A stretch of 64,000 nucleotides of DNA, from assembly GCA_900752335.1 (NCBI GenBank), contig CAADUZ010000006.1, positions 1 to 64,000 of the forward strand. Direction: 5' to 3'. Every line of letters begins with the position of its first letter. The stretch's first letter is position 1. Made by a program: the position numbers and the translations under genes. Shown piece after piece: positions 44,877 through 54,609 of the stretch. This DNA comes from Clostridia bacterium. GTDB lineage: Bacteria; Bacillota; Clostridia; TANB77; CAG-508. A model generated the notes under the pieces. It saw nothing but the letters and a program-made list of their open reading frames with translations, ran no database searches and was not told where the DNA came from.

Positions 44877-46727
44877 ATGGAAGAAGAAAGTAAAAATAAT
44901 TTAAAAGAATTAAGAAAAGATACAATTTGTGCAATAATACCAGCAGTATTAAATATATTACTTAATTTTGGATTTTGTGGCGTGTATTTCTTATTCTCTT
45001 CACATACGCCAACATTATATTTTTCATTTGTAATTATGTATTTAATATATGCTATAGTTTTAGCATTTGTAAAAAAGACGCATAGAGCAACCTATATTAT
45101 TTCTGCAGTTATACTAATCTTTTCAGTTATAAACGATATAAAAATGGTGTTTACTTCTACACCAATATATCCATCAGATATTTATTTTTTAGGAAATATT
45201 GGAGAAATTGCAGGAATAGTAAAAGGAGATATTTTATCACATATTAGCTATTTGCAACATGGAATATTATTAGTACTATTAATAGGAACTTGTATATTAG
45301 CAAGAATGAATAGCATTACAGTAGAAAGCAAGAAAATACGAGTAATAACAGCAGTATCTGTAATATTAATATTTACAATAATGCTAGTTCCAATTAATGC
45401 AAAGGACCAATTTATATTAAAAACTATATATGATACAGATGGAAGAGAAGATTATGAAATGGTTTCCACTGATTTTATGTATTATACAAAATATAGTGTG
45501 CTTGCTGGAATGTATGGATTAGAACTAGAAAACAGGAAAACAGAGCCTGAAAACTATAATGAAGAAGAAGTAATAAATGAGTTAAATGAAGCGGACAAAA
45601 GCGATAATACAGAAAAGGATTTAGGCAAGCCAAATATAATAGTAATGTTTCAAGAATCGTATTTTGATATAGAAAATATAGAAGAAGTAGAATTTGATAA
45701 GGATATTACAGCAAATTTTAAAAATTTACAGGAAAAAGAAAATGGAATAAATTTATTATCTGCATCATATGGAGGGCTATCTAGTAATATTGAGTTTGAA
45801 TTACTAACAGGCGCAAATATAGCATATTTTCCAACAGGATATAACCCTTTTACACAGTTATACAAAGAAAAAGATGCAAATAATAAGCCATCAATTATAA
45901 AAGAACTAAAAAATAATGGCTATTACACTAAAGTGGTTTTTGGCAGAGATTATTATGCCTCTAAAAACATTTATAAAAAATTGGGAATAGACGAATATGC
46001 AAATGCATATACAGACATGCCAGATTACGAAGAAAAAATTAAGGGAACATATATATCTGACGAAGCTCTGGTAGATGACGTAATAGATACATTAAAAAAC
46101 AACAATACAGATAAACCAATATTCTATATGACTGCTACTGTACAGACACATATGCCATTTTCGGAAGATAAATACGAAGAATATGATATCAGTATAAAAA
46201 ATTCTAGCTTATCAGAAGAAGAAAATGGAATAATTCTATCATATGCACAAGGAATATATGATACAAACTTACAAATACAAAGGCTATATGAGGAAATACA
46301 AAAGATAGAAGAACCAACAATAATAGTAGTTTTAGGAGATCATTTACCATACTTATATAACGAAGCAGGAGAAGATATTTTAGGAAAATTATCATATTTT
46401 AATACAGAAGACGATAAAGTAAATTTATTAAGAAAATATACAACACCTGGTTTGGTACTTTCTAATTATAATGTGAAAATGAATTTTGACAGCGAGTATA
46501 TAAGCCCAGACATGTTACTTACAAGTATAGTAAATAGAATGGATATAGAACTTTCACCATATTATAAATGGATCTATAAAATAAAAAATGTGCTTCCAGC
46601 ACAAAATAGATATTTAACTATTGATGCGCAAGGACAAATCTATTACATGAATGAGGAAATGCCGAAAGAAATGGAAAATGCAAAAAAACTGCGCGAAAAT
46701 ATGCAGTATTACTTATTTGAAAAATAA
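44877..46727 (+). CDS. LtaS-like phosphoglycerol transferase (sulfatase family)
   Basis: 616 residues. Five N-terminal helices (to about 170), then a periplasmic-side sulfatase fold: IIVMFQESYFDIENIE (metal Glu), YGGLSSNIEFELLTGAN, YKKLGIDEY, MTATVQTHMPF and VVLGDHLPYL (metal Asp-His). It would transfer glycerol phosphate from phosphatidylglycerol to make lipoteichoic acid or decorate another polymer. The residue in the place of the usual catalytic Thr appears to be Ser. It follows ogg by 30 bases; addB begins 11 bases after it. Confidence 0.87.
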   Translation: MEEESKNNLKELRKDTICAIIPAVLNILLNFGFCGVYFLFSSHTPTLYFSFVIMYLIYAIVLAFVKKTHRATYIISAVILIFSVINDIKMVFTSTPIYPSDIYFLGNIGEIAGIVKGDILSHISYLQHGILLVLLIGTCILARMNSITVESKKIRVITAVSVILIFTIMLVPINAKDQFILKTIYDTDGREDYEMVSTDFMYYTKYSVLAGMYGLELENRKTEPENYNEEEVINELNEADKSDNTEKDLGKPNIIVMFQESYFDIENIEEVEFDKDITANFKNLQEKENGINLLSASYGGLSSNIEFELLTGANIAYFPTGYNPFTQLYKEKDANNKPSIIKELKNNGYYTKVVFGRDYYASKNIYKKLGIDEYANAYTDMPDYEEKIKGTYISDEALVDDVIDTLKNNNTDKPIFYMTATVQTHMPFSEDKYEEYDISIKNSSLSEEENGIILSYAQGIYDTNLQIQRLYEEIQKIEEPTIIVVLGDHLPYLYNEAGEDILGKLSYFNTEDDKVNLLRKYTTPGLVLSNYNVKMNFDSEYISPDMLLTSIVNRMDIELSPYYKWIYKIKNVLPAQNRYLTIDAQGQIYYMNEEMPKEMENAKKLRENMQYYLFEK

Positions 46728-46738
46728 AGGAGAATATT

Positions 46739-49700
46739 ATGAGTTTAAAAATTATATATGGAAAATCAGGAACTGGTAAAAGTACATATATTTTTAACGA
46801 AATAGCAGAGAAAATAAAAAATGGAAACAGAAAAATATACATTATAACTCCAGAGCAATTTTCATTTACAGCAGAAAAAAAGCTACTAGACTGCATAAAC
46901 ACGAATGCTGTACTGCAAGCAGAAGTACTAACTTTTAATCGTATGGCATATAGAGTAATAAAAGAAACAGGAAGTAGTAACCTTAAAAATTTATCACAAA
47001 CTGGTAAATCAATGCTAATATATAATATTCTTTCAAAAGAGAAAAATAAACTAAACTTTATAGGAAAATCCAAAGAAAATGTAGACTTAATAATAACTGG
47101 TATAACAGAGTTTAAGAAGCATGGAATTACTGTAGAAAAACTAAAACAAACAATGGATAAAATAGAAGACAGATATTTAAAAAGCAAAATGCAAGATATG
47201 CTTTTAGTGTATGAGAATTATGAAGAAAAATTAGAACAAAAATATATAGACGAAAATGATAATTTAGGAATGCTAATAGATAGAATTGATTTAGTTAAAG
47301 ACTTTGATAATGTAGACATTTATATAGATGAATTTGTGGGTTTTACATTTCAAGAGTATGAGATAATAAAAAAGCTATTAACAAAAGCAAATGAAGTAAA
47401 TATTACAATTTGTACAGATGATATTAATGTAAACCAAAATCAAGACACAGATATATTTTATAGCAATAAAACTACAATAGACAAGCTTTACTTTATTGCT
47501 AGAAGTGAGAATGTAAAAATAGATAAGCCAGTTAAATTAGATAATTGTTTTAGATTTAAAAATAATGCTCTTAAGCATTTGGAGGAAAATATTTATGCAT
47601 TTCCATACAAAAAATATAATGGAAATGTAGAAAATATAAAGTTATTTTTAGCTAAAAATCAGTATTCAGAAATAGAGTACGTGGCTCAAAATATAGTAAA
47701 ACTTGCACGAGATAACAACTATAGATACAACGAAATTTCTGTTATTACTAAAAATTTAGAAGAATATTCAAATTTATGCAAAATTATATTTTCAAAATAT
47801 AATATTCCTGTATTTATAGATGAGAAGAAAGATTTTAGCCAAAATGTGTTAGTAAAATACATTTTAGCCATTTTAAATATATTTGCAAAGAATTGGTCGG
47901 AAGAAAGTGTTATAGAATATCTAAAATCAGGGTTAGTAAGTGAGATTGAGGATAGCGATATATATTTAATAGAAAATTATGCTCTAAAATGGGGTGTAAA
48001 AAATAGCAAATGGTATGCAGGAGAACTAACATTTTATGACGAAACAGAGGAAGAACAGGCAAAAATTATACATATACGAGATAAAGTAATAAAACCACTA
48101 TTGGGACTTAAAGAAAGCTTAAAAGCTTCAAAAACATATAAAAATATTACAGAAAAATTGTATGAGTTCTTATTACAAAATAATATAAGTGAGAAAATAA
48201 ATAATGAAATAGAAAAATTAGAAGAAATAGGAGAATTAGAAAAAGCTAAAGAGTATGAAGCAAGTTATAAAAAGATAATAGATCTTTTAGACGAAATAGT
48301 ATTAATTTTTGGAGAAGAAAAAGTAGGATTTGATAAATATGCAGAAGTTTTAAAAACGGGATTAGGAAATAGTAGTTTAGGAAAAATACCAATGGCACAA
48401 GACCAAGTAACTGTAGGAGATGTGGATAGGTCAAGAAGCCATAAAACAAAAGCTGTATTTATAATAGGGCTAAATGATGGAGCTTTTCCAAGTATAAATA
48501 AGGATGAAGGCTATTTTAATGATAAAGATAGGGAAAGCTTAAAAATGCTTGGCGCAGAACTTGCTAAAGGAACAATAGAAAAACTATATGACGATAACTT
48601 TAATATATATAAAGCATTTTCAACAGCAGAAGAAAAAGTATTTTTGTCATATGTATCTTCAGATTTAGAAGGAAGAGGATTAAGACCATCTATTTTAGTA
48701 AATAGAGTAAAAAAGATATTTCCAAATTTAAAAGAAGAAAGCGACGTTATATTAAGTAATAGCGAAATTATAACAGAGTTAAATACATTTGAGGAATTAC
48801 TAAAAAATTTAGAAGCTTTCCGAGATGGAGAAGAGATAGAAGAAAAATGGTTTGGTATATATAACTACTATATGTCTAAACCAGAGTGGAAAGAAAAGCT
48901 AGAAGCTAACTTAAAAGCATTAAACTACAGCATACATACACAGCCAATAGAAAAAAATATATTAGAAAAACTATATGGAAATACACTAAAAACAAGTATA
49001 TCACGATTAGAACAATATAAATCATGTCCATTCTCATATTACCTAAAATATGGATTGCATTTATCAGAAAGGCAAGAATTTAAAGTACAAGCCATGGATA
49101 CGGGTACATTCATGCATGATATAATAGATAGCTTTTTTGATAAATTACAAGAAAGAAATATTAGTGTTAAAAATATAGCGGAAGACGAAGAGAAAAGCAT
49201 AGTAGACGAGATTATAGAAGAAAAACTAGAATTAAAAAAGAACTATATTTTTACAGGAATACCAAAATACAAAGTACTTGCAAATAGACTAAAAGCAGTT
49301 GTAGAAAAATCAATAAAATATATTGTATATAGCTTAAAATATAGCGACTTTGAGGTAATGGGACATGAGATGGAATTTAAAAATGGCAAAGAATATCCCG
49401 CAATAGAAGTAAAATTAGATAATGGAAAAAAAGTTGAAATAACAGGTAAAATAGATAGGATAGATATTGCTAAAACAGAAGAAGGAAACTATATTAGAAT
49501 AATAGACTATAAATCATCTGCAAAAGATATTAACTTAAACGAAGTCGTAGCAGGACTTCAACTTCAGCTTTTAACATATTTAGATGCAGTATGCAGCATA
49601 GAAGACGTACTTCCAGCAGGTGTACTATACTTTAATTTAATAGACCCAGTAATTAAGGAAAGTACAAATGTAGACAAAGAAAAACTAGAAGAAGAAATCC

Positions 49701-50092
49701 GAAAGCAATTTAAAATGAAGGGCTTAATTCTAGCAAATGTTGATATAGTAAAGAAAATGGATAAAACGTTGGAAAAAGGAAATTCCAACATAGTTCCAGC
49801 ATACATAGATAAGGAAGGCAATTTATCTAAAAAATCAAGTATAGTTACAAAAACTCAATTTGAAAACTTACAAAAATATATGAACAAAATTTTAAAGCAA
49901 ATTTCAGAAGAAATATTGACAGGAAACATTAGTGTAAAGCCATATTATAAAATAAAACAAGGCAAAACACCATGTGAATATTGCAGCTATAAATCTATTT
50001 GCAACTTTAATTCTGGAATTTGTAAAAAAGAGTACAACTATATAGGAAATGAAGATAAAGAATATATATTAGAGCAAATTAAAGAAAAGTAA
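46739..50092 (+). CDS. addB: ATP-dependent helicase/nuclease subunit AddB
   Basis: 1117 residues. N-terminal Walker A GKSGTGKSTYIFNEI, SFTAEKKLL, ADxIF-like helicase remnant region, and a C-terminal RecB-type nuclease with IIDYKSSA. The Fe-S cluster cysteines are at SCPFSYYLKYGL and near the end in CEYCSYKSICNF. It is the partner of AddA in double-strand-break resection. addA is not adjacent in this window. AAAGGAG precedes ATG 46739. Confidence 0.93.
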   Translation: MSLKIIYGKSGTGKSTYIFNEIAEKIKNGNRKIYIITPEQFSFTAEKKLLDCINTNAVLQAEVLTFNRMAYRVIKETGSSNLKNLSQTGKSMLIYNILSKEKNKLNFIGKSKENVDLIITGITEFKKHGITVEKLKQTMDKIEDRYLKSKMQDMLLVYENYEEKLEQKYIDENDNLGMLIDRIDLVKDFDNVDIYIDEFVGFTFQEYEIIKKLLTKANEVNITICTDDINVNQNQDTDIFYSNKTTIDKLYFIARSENVKIDKPVKLDNCFRFKNNALKHLEENIYAFPYKKYNGNVENIKLFLAKNQYSEIEYVAQNIVKLARDNNYRYNEISVITKNLEEYSNLCKIIFSKYNIPVFIDEKKDFSQNVLVKYILAILNIFAKNWSEESVIEYLKSGLVSEIEDSDIYLIENYALKWGVKNSKWYAGELTFYDETEEEQAKIIHIRDKVIKPLLGLKESLKASKTYKNITEKLYEFLLQNNISEKINNEIEKLEEIGELEKAKEYEASYKKIIDLLDEIVLIFGEEKVGFDKYAEVLKTGLGNSSLGKIPMAQDQVTVGDVDRSRSHKTKAVFIIGLNDGAFPSINKDEGYFNDKDRESLKMLGAELAKGTIEKLYDDNFNIYKAFSTAEEKVFLSYVSSDLEGRGLRPSILVNRVKKIFPNLKEESDVILSNSEIITELNTFEELLKNLEAFRDGEEIEEKWFGIYNYYMSKPEWKEKLEANLKALNYSIHTQPIEKNILEKLYGNTLKTSISRLEQYKSCPFSYYLKYGLHLSERQEFKVQAMDTGTFMHDIIDSFFDKLQERNISVKNIAEDEEKSIVDEIIEEKLELKKNYIFTGIPKYKVLANRLKAVVEKSIKYIVYSLKYSDFEVMGHEMEFKNGKEYPAIEVKLDNGKKVEITGKIDRIDIAKTEEGNYIRIIDYKSSAKDINLNEVVAGLQLQLLTYLDAVCSIEDVLPAGVLYFNLIDPVIKESTNVDKEKLEEEIRKQFKMKGLILANVDIVKKMDKTLEKGNSNIVPAYIDKEGNLSKKSSIVTKTQFENLQKYMNKILKQISEEILTGNISVKPYYKIKQGKTPCEYCSYKSICNFNSGICKKEYNYIGNEDKEYILEQIKEK

Positions 50093-50116
50093 TATTATGC
50101 AAGGAGAGGTAGAAGA

Positions 50117-50923
50117 ATGCAAAACTTAACTAATGATATTATTCTGCATCAAAATATAGATGGAACAGAATTTATACAATTTAAAAAGTTGCTAGAGTTC
50201 CCAAATATCAAGCATTGCTATACATTAAGAAAAAATGATATAAATGTGCAAATAAAGAATAATGATAAATCAAGTTTAGTAGCAAGCTATGAAAAGATAG
50301 GAAAAGCATTGGGATTTGATTATAAAAATATTGTAAAACCCCATCAAACACATACTGATAATGTAGAGATAGTAAAGAACATAAACCAGCAATTTGAAGA
50401 GATAGATGGGGTAATTACTAATAAAGAAAACATATTTTTATGTACAACCTCTGCAGACTGTACTTCACTTCTATTTTACGATTACAAAAAGAATGTAATT
50501 GGAGATATACATTCTGGCTGGAGGGGTACATTGAAACAAATAGGTAAAAAAGCAGTGAAAAAAATGGTAGACGCATATAGCTGTAATCCAAAAGATATAA
50601 TTTGCTGTATATCGCCATGCATAAAAAAATGCCATTTTGAAGTGGAAGAAGAAGTAAAAAATATGTTTGAAGCAGAGTTTAAATATACAGGTAAAATAAA
50701 TGAAATTATAGAGCAAGGTAGAATTTTAGACGGCGTACAAAAATATAATATAGACACAACATTAATTAATAAAATTAGTCTGATGGAAGCGGGACTAAAA
50801 GAAGAAAATATTATCGATAGCAATATTTGCACTGTATGCAATTCGGATTTATTTCACTCATATAGAGTAGATAGGGAAATGTCTGGAAGAAATGGAGCTC
50901 TTATTGGAATGGTAAGTCAATAA
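50117..50923 (+). CDS. pgeF: Laccase-domain purine nucleoside phosphorylase/polyphenol oxidase (YlmD/PgeF type)
   Basis: 268 residues. Zinc-site residues occur in PHQTHTDNVEIV, TTSADCTSLLFYD and DIHSGWRGTLKQIG, the three motifs of the YfiH/YlmD family; SPCIKKCHFEVEEEV and the Cys-rich NICTVCNSDLFHSYR follow. Bacterial members cleave purine nucleosides by phosphorolysis and correct peptidoglycan precursor errors. AAGGAGAGG precedes ATG 50117. Confidence 0.92.
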   Translation: MQNLTNDIILHQNIDGTEFIQFKKLLEFPNIKHCYTLRKNDINVQIKNNDKSSLVASYEKIGKALGFDYKNIVKPHQTHTDNVEIVKNINQQFEEIDGVITNKENIFLCTTSADCTSLLFYDYKKNVIGDIHSGWRGTLKQIGKKAVKKMVDAYSCNPKDIICCISPCIKKCHFEVEEEVKNMFEAEFKYTGKINEIIEQGRILDGVQKYNIDTTLINKISLMEAGLKEENIIDSNICTVCNSDLFHSYRVDREMSGRNGALIGMVSQ

Positions 50924-50996
50924 TAAAGTATGTAACTTGCTAATAATAAAAAATAATGATAGTATATAATAAGTTAAAAGAGTGAAAGGAATATAT

Positions 50997-51906
50997 ATGT
51001 TTACAAAAATAAAAAAAGGGGATACGGTAGGAGTAATTGCTCCATCATCTAAAATAGACGAAGACGATTTAGAAGTTATAAATAATTCAGTATTACTTAT
51101 GGAAAGCACAGGCCTTAAAGTGAAATTTGCTAAAAATGCGTTCAAAAATACTCTAGGTTATGGCGCAACACCAAGAGAAAAAGCTGAAGATATAAACGAA
51201 ATGTTTGCAGATAATTGCATTAAACTAATATTTTGTGCAAGTGGTGGATTTAATTCAAATACTGTATTTGAATATTTAGATTATGAAACCATAAAAAATA
51301 ATCCTAAACCTCTATGCGGATTTAGTGATAGCACTTCACTTGAAAATATGATATATGAAAAAACAGGAGTCATCACATTTAGTGGCCCAACATTTAAAGC
51401 ACTAACTTCATGGGCAACACCTTATGCCTATGAAGAAGTAGTAAAAAGATTTATAGATGGAGATATGAGCTTTGGAAAAGAGGACGACGAATATATATCT
51501 ATAAAAGAAGGTGCAGCTAACCGGAATATTAGTAGGCGGAAATCTAAGCCTAGTAAATGAAATGTCAGCTGGAAAGTATAGCATCGATTTTACAGATAAG
51601 CTATTATTCATAGAAGAATTTTGTCTAGAAACACCACCAGAACTTGTATCAAACTATTTATACAATATGAAGCAAAATGGTGTATTTGATAAAATAAAAG
51701 GAATTTGGGTAGGAAATTATGATGGAAGTGTTGCATTAGAAAAAATATTGCAAGACGTGTTAGAAGATAAATACACATTTCCAATTATAAAATCAAATAA
51801 TTTTGGTCATACAGAAAGAAAAACAGTTATACCAGTTGGCGGAAAAGCTAGAATAGATACTTCAAAGGAAAGAAAGATAGAAATTACAGAAAATTTTATG
51901 GAATAA
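50997..51906 (+). CDS. ldcA: LD-carboxypeptidase (peptidase S66) with one +1 frameshift
   Basis: Two frames make one 302-residue S66 protein, normal length. Frame 1 (50997-51521): KKGDTVGVIAPSSKI, the LIFCASGGFNSNTVFEYLD region and nucleophile Ser in GFSDSTSLE. Frame 2 (51523-51906): GILVGGNLSLVNEM, FIEEFCLETPPELVSNYL with the catalytic Glu, and NNFGHTERKTVIPVGG with the catalytic His. The join is AAC CGG A at 51519-51525: skipping C gives Gly of the invariant LVGGNLSL entry. ATG 50997 with AAAGGA upstream. It would trim the terminal D-Ala of tetrapeptides in cell-wall recycling. Frame 2's own ATG is not preceded by a ribosome site. Confidence 0.88.
51519..51525 (+). other. +1 frameshift site 3: AAC CGG A
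   Basis: The codons run Gly-Ala-Ala-Asn (AAC 51519-51521) then CGG. Reading GGA (51523-51525) after skipping the C yields Gly-Ile-Leu-Val-Gly-Gly-Asn, the invariant S66 segment. Without the shift the frame ends 12 codons after CGG at TGA 51558-51560. Confidence 0.85.
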
Positions 51907-51923
51907 AAAAGAGGAAAAGCAAA

Positions 51924-52493
51924 ATGTATAATAATTGGGAAGAGTTAGAAGAATCAATAGAAAATTGCAATAAATGTAAACTATGCAAAACAAGGCAAAA
52001 TATAGTATTTGGAACTGGAAAAAAAGATGCAGATATTATGCTGATAGGAGAAGGACCTGGAGGAGATGAGGACAGGCAAGGAATTCCGTTTGTTGGTAAA
52101 GCAGGACAATTAATGAATAAAGCATTTGAGGGGCTAGGAATAGAAAGAGAAAAAGTATATATAGCAAACATTGTTAAATGTAGGCCACCTGCAAATAGAG
52201 TGCCAGAAGAAGATGAAGCTACCGCATGTTTAAACTATTTAAGAAACCAAGTAATTTTGGTAAAGCCTAAAATAATAGTACTTTTAGGAAGCACAGCATT
52301 AAAAAATATATGCGGCAAAGAATTTGGAATTACTGCATATAGAGGAAAATGGATAGAAAAAAAAGGAATAATGTATATGCCAACATGGCATCCAGCAGCA
52401 CTTTTAAGGGACGAAAATAAAAAAATAGAATTTTGGAGAGATTTAAAAGAAGTTGTGAGAAAATATAAAGAAATATTACAATTCACAGCATAA
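51924..52493 (+). CDS. Fe-S uracil-DNA glycosylase, family 4/5
   Basis: 189 residues. Cys pairs CNKCKLCKTRQNIVFG bind a [4Fe-4S] cluster with the later Cys residues (KCRPPANRVP, TACLNYL); MLIGEGPGGDEDRQGIPFVG is the catalytic loop and MPTWHPAALLRD the second motif. The GEGPG form is that of family 4 enzymes. It removes uracil from DNA. AGAGGAAAAG precedes ATG 51924; it follows the S66 gene closely. Confidence 0.92.
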   Translation: MYNNWEELEESIENCNKCKLCKTRQNIVFGTGKKDADIMLIGEGPGGDEDRQGIPFVGKAGQLMNKAFEGLGIEREKVYIANIVKCRPPANRVPEEDEATACLNYLRNQVILVKPKIIVLLGSTALKNICGKEFGITAYRGKWIEKKGIMYMPTWHPAALLRDENKKIEFWRDLKEVVRKYKEILQFTA

Positions 52494-52510
52494 TATAGTT
52501 TTTGTATAAA

Positions 52511-52700
52511 GTCAGAATTAATATATTAAAAATATTGTTTCAAATATGTCGGTCAAGATAATTTTCGTACTAATTCTAAATAAATTTTTATAGCGCCCTC
52601 AATATAATTGAGATTCCCTATAAAAATTTTTCAAGAATTAGTAACTTCAAATCACATTCCATTCCATATTTTCACAAATTTTGAATATATTAATTCTGAC
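52511..52700. repeat. Nested inverted-repeat element, MITE-like
   Basis: Terminal 17-base arms GTCAGAATTAATATATT (52511-52527) and the exact inverse AATATATTAATTCTGAC (52684-52700), with imperfect extension inward. Inside lies a second long inverted repeat: ACTAATTCT...AAATTTTTATAG and CTATAAAAATTT...AGAATTAGT around CTCAATATAATTGAG. The whole 190 bases could fold as one hairpin. No reading frame of note. It occupies most of the gap 52494-52772. Confidence 0.75.
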
Positions 52701-52772
52701 TATACTAAATAGAAATGGCTGTGAAGTATAACGATATAATAATTTAGAATAAAGGAAAAAGGAGATGGGATT

Positions 52773-53342
52773 TTGAGTAGCAAGTATTTTGATGATATAG
52801 ACTATGAATTATTAGATAGAAAAACAGCATATAGAGGAAAAAGAATTGTAGTAGAAGAATTGCATTATAGAAATCCGCGTACGAATCAAATAATTTATAG
52901 GGAGCATGTTTTAGCAGGTCATGCGGCTATAATAATGCCTATAACAGATAATAATGAATTTATAGTGATAAAAGAGCCACGTACGCCAATAGGAAAGAAT
53001 GTATTGGCATTTCCGGCAGGAATGATAGAAGAAGGAGAAAAGCCAGAAGATGGTGCAAGAAGAGAATTGGAAGAAGAAACCGGATATAGAGCAGGAAACT
53101 TGAAAAAATTAAGAGAGGTATATCCTGCTATTGGCTATTCAAATGAACAAACAATTATATTTTTAGCAACAAATTTAGTAAAAACAGAAAGACATTTAGA
53201 CGAAACTGAAGATATTGAAGTATTAAAAATACCAATAGAAGAAGTTAGAAAAATGTTAGAAAGTGGAGAAATTCAAACTTCAAGCGAAACAGTAGGTTTA
53301 TTATATTATTTTATGTATGAGGATAAAAGTTTTAAAGAATAG
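52773..53342 (+). CDS. nudF: NUDIX hydrolase, ADP-ribose pyrophosphatase type
   Basis: 189 residues. Nudix box GMIEEGEKPEDGARRELEEE (GX5EX7REUXEE) is intact. The length, RGKRIVVEELHYRNPRTNQI before the box and the AFPAGMIEEGE lead-in match ADP-ribose pyrophosphatase of the YqkG type. TTG 52773 is the start, with AAGGAGA seven bases upstream. It hydrolyses ADP-ribose to AMP and ribose 5-phosphate. A hairpin element precedes it. Confidence 0.9.
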   Translation: MSSKYFDDIDYELLDRKTAYRGKRIVVEELHYRNPRTNQIIYREHVLAGHAAIIMPITDNNEFIVIKEPRTPIGKNVLAFPAGMIEEGEKPEDGARRELEEETGYRAGNLKKLREVYPAIGYSNEQTIIFLATNLVKTERHLDETEDIEVLKIPIEEVRKMLESGEIQTSSETVGLLYYFMYEDKSFKE

Positions 53343-53354
53343 AGGTACAAAATA

Positions 53355-54605
53355 ATGAACGAAGAAATACAAAAATATACGGAATATTGTTTAAATTGCC
53401 CTGCAAAACCATGTAGCAATAATGGCTGTCCATTAAATAATGATATACCGGCTTTCATAAAACAAGTAAAAGAGGGAAATATAAAAGAAGCATATAAAAT
53501 TTTATCTAAAACTACGGTTCTAGGTAGTGTGTGTGGAAGAATATGCCCACATATGAAGCAATGTGAAGGAAGCTGTGTAAGAGGAATAAAGGGAGAGCCT
53601 GTAAACATAGGAAAAATAGAGGCATATGTATTTGACGAAGCTTTAAAAAATGAGTGGTATAAAGAAATAGAAAAAACAAAGGAACTACAAGGAAAAAATG
53701 TAGCTATTGTAGGTGGCGGACCAGCAGGGCTAACTTGTGCTAACTTTGTAGCAAGAAAAGGTGCAAAAGTAGTTATATATGAAAAATATAATGAACTAGG
53801 CGGAATACTATCACATGGAATACCAGAATTTAGATTAGAAAAGAGTGTATTAAAGGAAACAATAAAATCAATTTTAAACGAAGGAATATTGGACATTAAA
53901 GTAGAATATGGAAAAGAATTAGGCAAGAATTTAAGTTTAGAAGAATTAGAGAATAAATATGATGCAATATTCTTAAGCTTTGGCGCAAATATACCAGCAA
54001 AAATGAACATAGAAGGAGAAGATTTACTAGGAATATTTGGCGGAAACAGTTTGCTAGAAACAGGAAAGCATCCATCATATGCCGGCAAAAAAGTTGCAGT
54101 AATAGGTGGAGGAAATGTTGCAATGGACTGTGCCAGAACGATAAAAAGACTAGGTGCAGACAAAGTATTTGTAATATATAGAAGAGCAGAAAAACAAATG
54201 CCAGCAGAGAGAAAAGAAATAGAAGAAGCAAAAGAAGAAGGAATAGAATTTCTATTTCAAAATAATATAGTAAAAATATTAGGAAAAGGCAAAGTAGAAA
54301 AAATAGAATGCATAAAGACAGAATTAATAAAAAAAGAAGGAGAAACAAGGGAAGTACCTGTAAATATTGAAAACAGTAATTATGAACTAGAAATGGATTA
54401 TGTGGTAATGGCAGTAGGCGGAGGACCAGAAAAAGACATAATTAATTCATTAGGATTAGAACTAAATAAGTGGGGCTATATAAACGTAGACGAAAACCAC
54501 AAAACTTCAAAGGATAAAATTTATGCAGGAGGAGATTTAGCAGGAGATAAAGGAACAGTTGCTTGGGCAGCTAGAGCAGGAAGAGAAGTAGCAGAAACAA
54601 TCTGA
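53355..54605 (+). CDS. NAD(P)-dependent FAD oxidoreductase, GltD-like
   Basis: 416 residues. N-terminal Fe-S domain: YCLNCPAKPCSNNGCPLNN and GSVCGRICPHMKQCEGSCVRG (two [4Fe-4S] sites); FAD site VAIVGGGPAGLTCANF; NAD(P) site VAVIGGGNVAMDCARTIKRLGA; final YAGGDLAGDKGTVAWAARAG. This is the glutamate synthase small chain family. No large subunit (gltB) is near, so it may be a standalone NfnB/SudA-like enzyme. It starts 12 bases after nudF. Downstream palindromic repeat may terminate it. Confidence 0.85.
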   Translation: MNEEIQKYTEYCLNCPAKPCSNNGCPLNNDIPAFIKQVKEGNIKEAYKILSKTTVLGSVCGRICPHMKQCEGSCVRGIKGEPVNIGKIEAYVFDEALKNEWYKEIEKTKELQGKNVAIVGGGPAGLTCANFVARKGAKVVIYEKYNELGGILSHGIPEFRLEKSVLKETIKSILNEGILDIKVEYGKELGKNLSLEELENKYDAIFLSFGANIPAKMNIEGEDLLGIFGGNSLLETGKHPSYAGKKVAVIGGGNVAMDCARTIKRLGADKVFVIYRRAEKQMPAERKEIEEAKEEGIEFLFQNNIVKILGKGKVEKIECIKTELIKKEGETREVPVNIENSNYELEMDYVVMAVGGGPEKDIINSLGLELNKWGYINVDENHKTSKDKIYAGGDLAGDKGTVAWAARAGREVAETI

Positions 54606-54609
54606 AAAA

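Noticed and set aside
53306..54163. 285-codon minus-strand ORF over the GltD-like gene
   Set aside because: Antisense to Fe-S and FAD motifs; no ribosome site.
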